64,000 bases of DNA, taken from Paracoccus sanguinis. GTDB taxonomy: Bacteria; Pseudomonadota; Alphaproteobacteria; Rhodobacterales; Rhodobacteraceae. The position numbers were made by a program, and so were the translations under genes. The notes beneath the pieces are model-generated. The model was not told the DNA's origin. It saw only the letters and a program-made list of their open reading frames with translations, and searched no databases. Location of the stretch: contig NZ_FNNA01000002.1 in NCBI RefSeq assembly GCF_900106665.1, forward strand, positions 186,001 to 250,000. The letters run 5' to 3'. Positions 7,598 through 15,184 of this stretch are shown here, piece after piece (the first letter of the stretch is position 1; the number at the start of each line of letters is the position of its first letter).

Positions 7598-8953
7598 ATG
7601 GAACAGGAATCGCAACTCACCCGGCTGGGACTGTTTGACGCGCGCGTGCCGCGCTACACGTCCTATCCCACCGCGCCACACTTCAAGCCCACGATCGGGG
7701 CCGGGGACTTCACCCGCTGGGTCGAGGCCATCCCGCCCGGCGCGGCGATCTCGCTTTACATGCACGTCCCGTTCTGCCGCCGGCTGTGCTGGTTCTGCGC
7801 CTGCCGGACGCAGGGCACGCAGTCGGACGCCCCGGTGCGCGCCTATGCCGACGTGCTGATTCAGGAGCTTGCGCTGCTCAAGGCGCATCTCGCGCCCGGC
7901 GTTACGCTGTCGCGGCTGCACTGGGGCGGGGGCACGCCCACGCTGATGCCGCCGGACATGATGCGGCGCGTGGCGGGCGCGGTGTTCGACGCCTTCCCGC
8001 TCGCCCCCGGGGCCGAGTTCTCGGTCGAGATCGACCCCAACGAGATCGACGAGGCGCGCATGGACGCGCTGGCCGAGGCGGGGCTGACGCGCGCCTCGAT
8101 CGGCATTCAGGACTTCGATCCGGCGATCCAGGCCACCATCGGCCGCGACCAGAGCTTCGAGGTGACCGCCGAGGCGGTCCGCATGATCCGCGCCCGCGGG
8201 ATCGAGAGCCTGAACGCCGATATCCTCTATGGCCTGCCCCACCAGACCCCGCAGCGGATCGCGGATTCGATCCAGAAGCTGATGGCGCTGTCGCCCGACC
8301 GGATCGCGCTTTACGGCTATGCCCACGTGCCGTGGATGGCCAAGCGCCAGGTGATGATCCCGGACGCGGCCCTGCCCGACCCGCAGGCGCGGCTGGCGCT
8401 GTTCGAGGTCGCCCGGCGGCTGTTGGTCGCGGACGGCTATGACGAGATCGGGATCGACCACTTCGCCCGCCCCGGCGACGGGCTGGCGGTGGCGCAGCGG
8501 GCGGGGCTGCTCAGGCGCAACTTCCAGGGCTACACCGACGACCAGGCGACGGCGCTGGTGGGGATGGGCGCCTCATCCATCTCGCGCTTCCCGCAGGGTT
8601 ACGCGCAGAACGCGCCCGCGACCGGCGCCCACGTCAAGGCGATCCGCGAGGGGCGGTTCTCGACCACCCGCGGCCATGCGTTCACCCCCGAGGACATCTG
8701 GCGGGCCCGGATGATCGAGGCGCTGATGTGCGACTTCGAGATCCGCGCCGACGAGTTCATCCGCGACCACGGCTTCACGGCCCCCCGCCTCGCGGCGCTG
8801 TTCGCCCCGATCAAGGCGCAGTTCGGCGAGATGGTGACGGTGAATGCGGCCGGGCTCTCGATCCCCTTCGAGGGGCGGCCGCTGACCCGGATGATTGCGC
8901 GGATGCTCGACGGCTACGAGATGGAGGCCAAGGGCCACAGCCCGGCGATCTGA
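7598..8953 (+). CDS. hemN: Oxygen-independent coproporphyrinogen III oxidase (radical SAM)
   Basis: HemN decarboxylates coproporphyrinogen III to protoporphyrinogen IX without oxygen, allowing heme (and, in phototrophs, chlorophyll) synthesis in anoxia. The 451-residue protein begins with the family stretch RVPRYTSYPTAPHF, carries the radical SAM cluster in HVPFCRRLCWFCACRT (C-x3-C-x2-C) near residue 62, then GGGTPT, and has the HemN C-terminal domain. Start: the ATG at 7598 places the usual short N-terminus before RLGLFDAR; an in-frame TTG at 7580 is less likely. Divergent from fnrL across an FNR box. This enzyme is often called HemZ or HemN in Rhodobacter. Confidence 0.95.
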   Translation: MEQESQLTRLGLFDARVPRYTSYPTAPHFKPTIGAGDFTRWVEAIPPGAAISLYMHVPFCRRLCWFCACRTQGTQSDAPVRAYADVLIQELALLKAHLAPGVTLSRLHWGGGTPTLMPPDMMRRVAGAVFDAFPLAPGAEFSVEIDPNEIDEARMDALAEAGLTRASIGIQDFDPAIQATIGRDQSFEVTAEAVRMIRARGIESLNADILYGLPHQTPQRIADSIQKLMALSPDRIALYGYAHVPWMAKRQVMIPDAALPDPQARLALFEVARRLLVADGYDEIGIDHFARPGDGLAVAQRAGLLRRNFQGYTDDQATALVGMGASSISRFPQGYAQNAPATGAHVKAIREGRFSTTRGHAFTPEDIWRARMIEALMCDFEIRADEFIRDHGFTAPRLAALFAPIKAQFGEMVTVNAAGLSIPFEGRPLTRMIARMLDGYEMEAKGHSPAI

Positions 8954-8966
8954 GCGGATTGGCGGT

Positions 8967-9004
8967 GCCGGACCGGGGCGCTGCCCCGGACCCCGGGATA
9001 TTTG
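8967..9004. repeat. 38-bp hairpin repeat, copy 1 (identical to 54152-54189)
   Basis: Contains a 7-bp stem CCGGGGC-GCT-GCCCCGG (8973-8989), then ACCCCGGGATATTTG. All 38 bases recur at 54152-54189. Both copies lie just after a gene end, between convergent genes (here hemN and the sulfotransferase), which suggests a dispersed transcription-terminator element. Confidence 0.8.
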
Positions 9005-9088
9005 GGTCCAGCCCGAGGTGGGGTGGGCCGGTCGACGCGCGCCCTCTGGCTTCGTTCTGGTCCAGATACCTCCGCCGGAGGTGCCCGC

Positions 9089-9907
9089 TCAGCGGCCGAG
9101 CTTGGCGTGCACTTCGTCCAGATCGACCTCGCCCTTCGGCAGCTTGTTGTCGGGGTCGTCGAAGTCGTAGCGGAAGAGCTGGAAGTCCTTCTTGTAGATC
9201 TCCCACACGAGGTGCCGCGACAGGTCGTCGAAGTAGTCGCTGACCTTGTGCAGCCGCTTCGGCCCGTGCCCCTCGCTCTCGTTGAAGCGCGGCACCGTGG
9301 TCACGTCGAGCTTCACCGGCGTCTCGGCGGCGTCGAGCACCCGCTGCATCCCCTCGTTGAACTTCTCGGTGAAGAAGATCTGGTCGTAACGCCCGCCGTT
9401 CACGATGAAGGTGGCGATATGGCCGGACATGGCCGACCAGTGGATGTCCGGCTCCATCGGGCGGCGCCAGCGGATGGTGTCGCGGGCGAAGAGCAGGAAG
9501 CGGCGGAAGCTGGCGATCTGGTCGAAGGCGAAGTCGTTCTCGGGCGAGCCCACGTCGACGCCGTAGCGCTGCATGAGCTGCGGGATCAGGTTGCCGCGGT
9601 AGCGCTTGCCGTTGCGCTGGATGCCGGCGATCTTGTCGAAGAACGACGACAGCACCCGCGCATAGGGGTTGCGGACACAGGTGAAGCTGACCGGCTTGCG
9701 CGCCGTGACCGCGCGCTCGATCGGCTCGTGGCTGTGCTCCTGGTTCCACTTGTGCAGGCCGGTGGTGGAATCGTGGATGTCACCGTCGAAGTAGCGGCCG
9801 TGGTCCGAGTAGAACATGATCTGCCCGATGGTCGAGCAGGCGCATTTCGGCACCACGCGATAGGCGATGCTCTCGCTTTCGGTCATCCACGTTCCGGGGA
9901 AACCCAT
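9089..9907 (-). CDS. Sulfotransferase family 2-like protein
   Basis: A 272-residue protein likely to move a sulfuryl group from PAPS to a carbohydrate. It shows a 5'-phosphosulfate loop near the N-terminus (VPKCACSTI, residues about 18-26) and the 3'-phosphate motif VRNPYARVLSSF (about 77-88), the usual signature of carbohydrate sulfotransferases of the Sulfotransfer_2 family. There is no signal peptide or membrane helix, so it should act in the cytoplasm. It is divergent, across 154 bp, from a large glycosyltransferase gene, which hints at a sulfated surface glycan. The acceptor is unknown. Confidence 0.8.
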   Translation of the reverse strand: MGFPGTWMTESESIAYRVVPKCACSTIGQIMFYSDHGRYFDGDIHDSTTGLHKWNQEHSHEPIERAVTARKPVSFTCVRNPYARVLSSFFDKIAGIQRNGKRYRGNLIPQLMQRYGVDVGSPENDFAFDQIASFRRFLLFARDTIRWRRPMEPDIHWSAMSGHIATFIVNGGRYDQIFFTEKFNEGMQRVLDAAETPVKLDVTTVPRFNESEGHGPKRLHKVSDYFDDLSRHLVWEIYKKDFQLFRYDFDDPDNKLPKGEVDLDEVHAKLGR

Positions 9908-10061
9908 GACGCATGTTCCTTTCCGCCGCGGCTTTCGGCCGGGTTGCCCAAGCCCATAAAATCGTTATGGACGCAAAGCAACGCGCCCGTTGGCAATTTC
10001 CTGTCCGAGCCGCCGCGCCGGGTCCGAAAGGGCGGCGCGGCGTCGGTTTGAGTCGAGTTCC

Positions 10062-11639
10062 ATGGCCCGCATCGCCTTTATCCTGCTCTGCCACAAGGAC
10101 CCCAAGGGGGTCATTGCGCAGGCCCGGCGGCTGACCGGCTCGGGCGACTATGTCTCGATCCATTTCGACGCCCGCGCCAGCGCCGCGGATTTCGACCTGA
10201 TCCGCACGGCGCTGGCCGACAACCCCGGCGTGACCTTCGCGGCACGGCGGCTGAAATGCGGCTGGGGCGAGTGGTCGCTGGTCGCAGCCACGCTCGAGGC
10301 GGTGCGCGCCGCGGTCGCGGCGTTCCCCGCCGCCACGCATTTCTACATGCTCTCGGGCGACTGCATGCCGGTCAAGTCGGCGGCCTATGCCCACGACTAC
10401 CTCGACGCCCACGACCTCGACTACATCGAGAGTTTCGACTTCTTCGCCAGCGACTGGATCAAGACCGGCTTCAAGGAAGAGCGGCTGATCTATCGGCATT
10501 TCTTCAACGAGCGCACGCAGGCGCGGCTGTTCTACGGCAGCTACGAGCTGCAGCGCCGGCTTGGCCTGACCCGGCCGGTGCCCGCCGACCTGCAGGTGAT
10601 GATCGGCTCGCAATGGTGGTGCCTCAGGCGGCAGACGATCGAGAAGGTGCTCGCCTTCTGCGACGAACGCCGCGACGTGATGCGGTTCTTCGCCACGACC
10701 TGGATCCCGGACGAGACGTTCTTCCAGACCGTGGTGCCGCACGTGGTCGCCCGGCGCGAGATCCGGTCGCGGACGCTCACCTTCCTGATGTTCACCGACT
10801 ACGGGATGCCGGTGACCTTCTACAACGACCATTACGACCTGCTGCTCGGGCAGGATTTCCTCTTCGTCCGCAAGATCAGCCCCGAGGCCATCGACCTGCG
10901 CGAGCGGCTGGGCGCGCTGTGGCAGGCGCCGGACCTCGACTTCCCGATCTCGAACGAGGCGGCCGGCCTCTACCGCTTCCTGACCCAGCGCGGCCGGGTG
11001 GGCCGTCGCATGGGCCAGCGCTTCTGGGAGGCCGAGGGCAGCCTCGGGCGCGGCCGCACGCTGCTGCTGATCGTGTGCAAGAAATGGCACGTCGCCAAGC
11101 GGCTGACCGATGCCATCCGCACCCACACCGACATTCCCGCTGTCAACTATCTCTTCAACGAGACCGACGCCGCCCTGCCCGACATGGGCGGGATCGAGAC
11201 GACCGTGGACAAGCGCCAGCGCCACCGCCGGGCGCTGGTGCGGATGCTCTTCGACCAGTTCGAGGCGAAGAAGCTGGCGATCTGCCTCGACCCCTCGGCG
11301 CTGGGGCTGATCCAGGATTTCGTCGAGGACAAGGCCGACACCCGCGTCCTGCTGATCGATTCGGACTTTGACGACGACTATGTGCGCGGCCACATCGCGC
11401 GCGTGGGGCTCGCCGGACCGAACAGCCCGCCGGGGTTCGTCGGGCGCCTGATCGGGGCGGTGCGCAGCGATCTCGCGCACGAGACCGAGCGGCTGCGCGA
11501 CCTCGACCTCGAGGGGTTCGAGGTGATCGCGGCCCGCCATGACCCGGACCGCAATGCCGCGGCCCTCGCGCGGTTCCTCGGCGTCGAGCCCGAGATTGCC
11601 TTGACGCTGGCCCGCACGGATCATCTGTTCGATGACTGA
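10062..11639 (+). CDS. Beta-1,6-N-acetylglucosaminyltransferase-like protein (DUF5928 type)
   Basis: A 525-residue protein. The N-terminal half (1-300) looks like a core-2/I-branching type glycosyltransferase: IAFILLCHKDP at the start, HFYMLSGDCMPVKS near residue 100, then IGSQWWCLRR and WIPDETFFQTV around residues 180-225. The C-terminal half resembles the DUF5928 region found with this domain in Rhodobacteraceae, and has a nucleotide-loop-like stretch LLLIVCKKWHVAKRL near residue 330, so it may be a sulfotransferase-like or kinase-like fold. The ATG at 10062 opens directly into the fold; an earlier in-frame start gives 24 unlikely residues. It is followed at once by a HIT-protein gene. Confidence 0.75.
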   Translation: MARIAFILLCHKDPKGVIAQARRLTGSGDYVSIHFDARASAADFDLIRTALADNPGVTFAARRLKCGWGEWSLVAATLEAVRAAVAAFPAATHFYMLSGDCMPVKSAAYAHDYLDAHDLDYIESFDFFASDWIKTGFKEERLIYRHFFNERTQARLFYGSYELQRRLGLTRPVPADLQVMIGSQWWCLRRQTIEKVLAFCDERRDVMRFFATTWIPDETFFQTVVPHVVARREIRSRTLTFLMFTDYGMPVTFYNDHYDLLLGQDFLFVRKISPEAIDLRERLGALWQAPDLDFPISNEAAGLYRFLTQRGRVGRRMGQRFWEAEGSLGRGRTLLLIVCKKWHVAKRLTDAIRTHTDIPAVNYLFNETDAALPDMGGIETTVDKRQRHRRALVRMLFDQFEAKKLAICLDPSALGLIQDFVEDKADTRVLLIDSDFDDDYVRGHIARVGLAGPNSPPGFVGRLIGAVRSDLAHETERLRDLDLEGFEVIAARHDPDRNAAALARFLGVEPEIALTLARTDHLFDD

Positions 11640-11688
11640 GACGATGCCCGGAGAGGCACCCGACACGACGCCCGAGAAGGACCGCCCG

Positions 11689-12063
11689 ATGACCTATGAC
11701 GACAGCAACATCTTCGCCCGCATGCTGCGCGGCGAGATCCCGAACGACACCGTGGCCGAGAACGCCCACGCGCTCGCCTTCCGCGACATCCGCCCGCAGG
11801 CGCCGGTGCATGTCCTCGTGATCCCGCGCGGCCGCTACGTCAGCTACGACGACTTCGCCGCCAACGCCTCGGACGACGAGATCGTCGGCTTCAACCGGCT
11901 GGTGGCCGAGGTGGCGCGGGCCGAGGGGCTGAGCCTCGCGGACGGCGGCGACGGCTTCCGCGCCATCACCAACGCCGGCGCGCATGGCGTGCAGGAGGTG
12001 CCGCATTTCCACCTGCACCTGCTCGGCGGCCGCCCGATGGGCCGGATGGTGTCGCGCGACTGA
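11689..12063 (+). CDS. HIT (histidine triad) family nucleotide-binding protein
   Basis: A 124-residue HIT protein of the HINT type, which hydrolyses nucleoside phosphoramidates or related adenylated compounds. It has SNIFARMLRGEIP at the start, PVHVLVIPR in the middle and the active-site triad HFHLHLLGG near the C-terminus. An in-frame ATG at 11632 would overlap the preceding gene, but the ATG at 11689 has an AAGGA site 7 bp upstream and matches the normal family start and length. It follows the glycosyltransferase closely, so the two may be co-transcribed. Confidence 0.92.
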   Translation: MTYDDSNIFARMLRGEIPNDTVAENAHALAFRDIRPQAPVHVLVIPRGRYVSYDDFAANASDDEIVGFNRLVAEVARAEGLSLADGGDGFRAITNAGAHGVQEVPHFHLHLLGGRPMGRMVSRD

Positions 12064-12097
12064 GCGCTGAGCGTCACGGTCCCCGGCAGGTCGCCCC

Positions 12098-13057
12098 ATG
12101 CTTCACGCCTTCGCACCGCATCTGGGTGGCCTCGCGCCCCTGCCCCCGGGCGAGCAGATCGCCCGCGCCCGCTGGGTCGACCTCTACCGCCCGCTCGACG
12201 CGCAGGTGCGGCAGGTCAAGGCGCTCGGCATCGACGTGCCCACCCTCGAGGACATGGAGGAGATCGAGATCTCGAACCGCCTCTACCGCGAGGGGGACGC
12301 GATCTACATGACCGCGGTGCTGCCGGGCGAGTTGCCGGACGGCAAGCCGGTGGCGATGCCGGTGACCTTCATCCTGTCGCCCGAGCGGCTGGTGACCGTC
12401 CGCCACCACGCGCCGCGGCCCTTCACCACCTTTCCGACCCGGGCCGAGCGCTCCGCCTCGGGCGTCGGCAGCCCCGACCGCATCTTCCTTGGCCTGATGG
12501 AGGAGATCGTCGCCCGCCTCGCCGACATCCTCGAGGGGGTGGGCCGGGTACTCGACCAGACCGGGGCGCTGGTCTTCGACAGCAACGCCAACGCCCGCGA
12601 CGCCGAGCTGCGCGCCGCCCTGCTCAGGATCGGCGGCCAGTCCGAGCTGATGGCGCGGGTGCGGCTCGGGCTTCTGTCGGTCGAGCGCGTGCTGAGCTTC
12701 TACACCAGCTGGACCGAGGCCCACCCGGACGCCGACCGGCTGCGGGCGCTGGCGAAGTCGATCAACCGCGACGTCCAGGCGCTCGAGGTGCACGCCGATT
12801 TCCTCGGCACCCGGCTGGGGATGACGGTGGACGCGACGCTGGGCCTCATCAACCTGCAGCAGAACAACACCGTGCGGGTGCTGTCGGTGGTCGCGGCGCT
12901 GTTCCTGCCGCCGACGATGATCGCCTCGATCTACGGGATGAACTTCGACGTGATGCCGGAACTGCACTGGCGCTACGGCTACCCGATGGCGCTGGCCGCG
13001 ATGGTGCTGTCGGCGCTGCTGATCTATCTGCTCGCGCGCTGGAAGCGCTGGCTCTAG
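12098..13057 (+). CDS. CorA/ZntB-family divalent metal transporter
   Basis: A 319-residue inner-membrane transporter. A large cytoplasmic N-terminal domain (to about residue 255) rich in long helices leads to two C-terminal membrane helices; the first ends in the family signature YGMNF followed by DVMPEL, and the protein ends in basic KRW after the second helix. The family moves Mg2+, Co2+, Ni2+ or exports/imports Zn2+ (ZntB); the substrate cannot be told from sequence. The stop overlaps the stop of the convergent ABC gene by 4 bases. Confidence 0.88.
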   Translation: MLHAFAPHLGGLAPLPPGEQIARARWVDLYRPLDAQVRQVKALGIDVPTLEDMEEIEISNRLYREGDAIYMTAVLPGELPDGKPVAMPVTFILSPERLVTVRHHAPRPFTTFPTRAERSASGVGSPDRIFLGLMEEIVARLADILEGVGRVLDQTGALVFDSNANARDAELRAALLRIGGQSELMARVRLGLLSVERVLSFYTSWTEAHPDADRLRALAKSINRDVQALEVHADFLGTRLGMTVDATLGLINLQQNNTVRVLSVVAALFLPPTMIASIYGMNFDVMPELHWRYGYPMALAAMVLSALLIYLLARWKRWL

Positions 13058-14004
13058 CGGCCGCCGGTCAGCGACAGGAACACGTCCTGCAGGTCCGGCT
13101 GCTCGGTCGAGAGGTCCGCCATCGGCACCCCGCCCGCGCGCAGCGCATCGACGATTTGCTCGGCCGGGACCCGCTCAGGCGCGTAGCTGAGCGCCAGCCG
13201 CCCGTCGGCGCGGCGCTCGGCCGCGACCCCCTCGGGCAGCGGCGGCAGGGCCCCGGCCCACGGCCCGGGGTCGACCACCAGCGTCTTGGTCTCGGCCCGG
13301 GCGAGCAGGCGCTCGGTGCGGTCCTGGATGATCTTCTGCCCGCGGTCGATGATGGCGATCTCGTCGCACATCGCCTGCGCCTCTTCGAGGTAATGCGTGG
13401 TCAGGATCACCGTCATCCCCTGCGCGTTGAGGCGGCGGACGTTTTCCCACAGCATCTCGCGCAGCGCGATGTCCACGCCCGCCGTCGGCTCGTCGAGGAC
13501 GAGAATGCGCGGGCGGTGCACCAGCGCCTTGGCCAGAAGCAGCCGCCGCTTCATCCCGCCTGAAAGCTGGCGGGTGTAGCTTTCAGCCTGCGCGGTCAGC
13601 CCGACCAGCGCGAGGATCTCGTCGGTCCAGCGGTCGGCCTTCGGCACGCCGTAAAGCCCCGCCTGCACCTCGAGGCTGGCGCGCGGGGTGAAGAACGGGT
13701 CGATGTTGAGTTCCTGCGGCATCACCCCGATGGCCGCGCGCGACTGGCGCGGGTTCACGTCCTGGTCGAAGCCCCAGATCTCGACCTGGCCCGCGGACTT
13801 GTTCACCAGCCCGGCGAGGATGTTGATGAGGGTCGATTTCCCCGCCCCGTTCGGCCCCAGAAGCCCGAAGATCGAGCCGCGCGGGATGGTCAGGTCGACG
13901 CCCTTCAGCGCCTCTTTCGCGGGGACGCGGCCGACCGCGGCATAGGTCTTGCGCAGGCCCGTCAGGCGGATCGCAGGCGCGGCAGAGGGGTCGGGATCGG
14001 GCAT
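13054..14004 (-). CDS. ABC transporter ATP-binding protein (CcmA/NodI-like), orphan
   Basis: A 316-residue ATPase with Walker A GPNGAGKST, Q-loop VMPQELN, signature LSGGMKRR, Walker B ILVLDEPTAGVD and the switch histidine in TTHYLEEA. A C-terminal extension of about 80 residues follows, as in DrrA/CcmA-type ATPases that pair with ABC-2 permeases for drugs, lipids or polysaccharides. No permease is adjacent: zntB-like converges on one side and a zf-CHCC gene diverges on the other. The frame is open further upstream, but the ATG at 14004 gives a normal N-terminus before IRLTGLRKTY. Confidence 0.88.
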   Translation of the reverse strand: MPDPDPSAAPAIRLTGLRKTYAAVGRVPAKEALKGVDLTIPRGSIFGLLGPNGAGKSTLINILAGLVNKSAGQVEIWGFDQDVNPRQSRAAIGVMPQELNIDPFFTPRASLEVQAGLYGVPKADRWTDEILALVGLTAQAESYTRQLSGGMKRRLLLAKALVHRPRILVLDEPTAGVDIALREMLWENVRRLNAQGMTVILTTHYLEEAQAMCDEIAIIDRGQKIIQDRTERLLARAETKTLVVDPGPWAGALPPLPEGVAAERRADGRLALSYAPERVPAEQIVDALRAGGVPMADLSTEQPDLQDVFLSLTGGR

Positions 14005-14133
14005 CGGGCGGTCCGCCTGTGGCTGGGCGACACCCCCGCCCCGCGAACCGCGACGGGTTGCGGCCGGGGATGGGGCGGCTAGAATGGCCGGGCCGTTAAA
14101 CCGGCGTTTCACCGCCAGCACAAGAGAGCCTCG

Positions 14134-14376
14134 ATGCGCGCGCCCCAGACCGAAAACCCGCTCTCCACCGATCAGGACACCGCCCTGCCGCTGCATCCGG
14201 CGCCCGTGACCGAGGTGGTGGCGGCGTGGAAGGTCGCCTGCTCGGGTGACGAGGCGCTGGGACTGGGGCATCCGCGGGTGTGGCTGTCGATCGCCGAGCC
14301 GACCGGCTGGGTGGACTGCCCCTATTGCGACAAGCGCTTCGTGATCGACCGCGCCCACGCGCAGGCCGGCCATTGA
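14134..14376 (+). CDS. Zinc-finger domain (zf-CHCC) protein
   Basis: An 80-residue protein with the zf-CHCC pattern VACSG...GHPRVWLSI...[10 protein letters not shown], one Cys, one His and a CxxC pair binding zinc. The family is shared by alphaproteobacteria and the mitochondrial complex I subunit NDUFS6, so a link to complex I is possible; the nuo operon lies in the next block but not in the same transcript. Divergent from the ABC ATPase across 129 bp. Confidence 0.85.
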   Translation: MRAPQTENPLSTDQDTALPLHPAPVTEVVAAWKVACSGDEALGLGHPRVWLSIAEPTGWVDCPYCDKRFVIDRAHAQAGH

Positions 14377-14386
14377 GGCGCGGCGC

Positions 14387-15184
14387 CTAGCGCCGGGCCC
14401 GCGCCTGCCGGGCCATGACCAGCGCCAGCGCCGGGACGTACATCAGCACGCCATAGAGCGCCGCCGCCAGCGGCGCGGCGCTCAGGCCCCCGGCGAGACC
14501 GGCGAGCATTGGCACGGCCACGTTCCGCATCGGCAGCAGCAGCGCCGCGGTCACCGGCACACCCTCGCCACCGGCGACGGGGGCAAGGCCCCTGCCGACG
14601 GCATGGCCCAGCACGGTCAGCGCCCCCGCCAGCAGCAAGACCGCCCCGGCCAGCGGCCAGATCGTCGCCCCTGCCCGGCCGAGGATCAGGCCGGCCAGCA
14701 CCATCGCGGCCAGCGCCAGCCCTGCGACGATCGGTGCCAACCGCTGGACGCCGGGCGAGACCCGTAAACGCAGCACCCGCCCCAGCCACATCGGCAGAGC
14801 GGCGGCCAGCAGCAGCGGCAGCACCACCGACCCCGCCGCGCCGAACAGCAGCGCGACCGCCGCGACCGCAGCGACGGCAGCCAATCCGCCCACCGCCATG
14901 ACGCCGTTCGCCAGCACGATCCGCCCGCCCGCCAGCGCCACCAGCGGATTGACCGCGACCGTCCCCGGCGAGGCGCCGAGCAGCGCCAGCGCCGCCGTCT
15001 CGGCCGGGGTCATGGCCAGCAGCCAGCCGATCGCCCAGCCGAGCAGAGCACCGCCGACGACCTGCAATCCCGCCAGCGGCAGCGCCCCCGGCGCAGGACC
15101 GCCCGCCCCCTCGCGCGCGGGGACCGTCGCCAGTCCCGCGGCCAGGCAGACGACCGCGCAGCCGAGGGCGGCCGCCAGCAGCAT
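14387..15184 (-). CDS. Bile acid:sodium symporter (BASS)-like membrane protein
   Basis: A 265-residue, very hydrophobic protein with about eight to nine membrane segments. GASPGTVAVNPLVALAGG near residue 90 resembles the crossover motif of BASS/SBF transporters, and LLPMRNVAVPMLAG near residue 220 resembles their second motif. The substrate is unknown and the family call is moderate. The ATG at 15184 shares one base with the rnj stop (TGATG), so it is the last coupled gene of the nuo-birA-coaX-rnj run. Codon use is heavily Ala/Leu/Gly, as expected for a membrane protein here. Confidence 0.55.
   Translation of the reverse strand: MLLAAALGCAVVCLAAGLATVPAREGAGGPAPGALPLAGLQVVGGALLGWAIGWLLAMTPAETAALALLGASPGTVAVNPLVALAGGRIVLANGVMAVGGLAAVAAVAAVALLFGAAGSVVLPLLLAAALPMWLGRVLRLRVSPGVQRLAPIVAGLALAAMVLAGLILGRAGATIWPLAGAVLLLAGALTVLGHAVGRGLAPVAGGEGVPVTAALLLPMRNVAVPMLAGLAGGLSAAPLAAALYGVLMYVPALALVMARQARARR

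Noticed and set aside
6797..8461. Upstream extension of the fnrL frame to 554 residues
   Set aside because: The extra 300 residues lie antisense to hemN and have no fold-like pattern.
13054..13057. Four-base overlap of convergent stops (ZntB-like and ABC ATPase) as a regulatory feature
   Set aside because: Such overlaps are common in compact genomes and show nothing specific.
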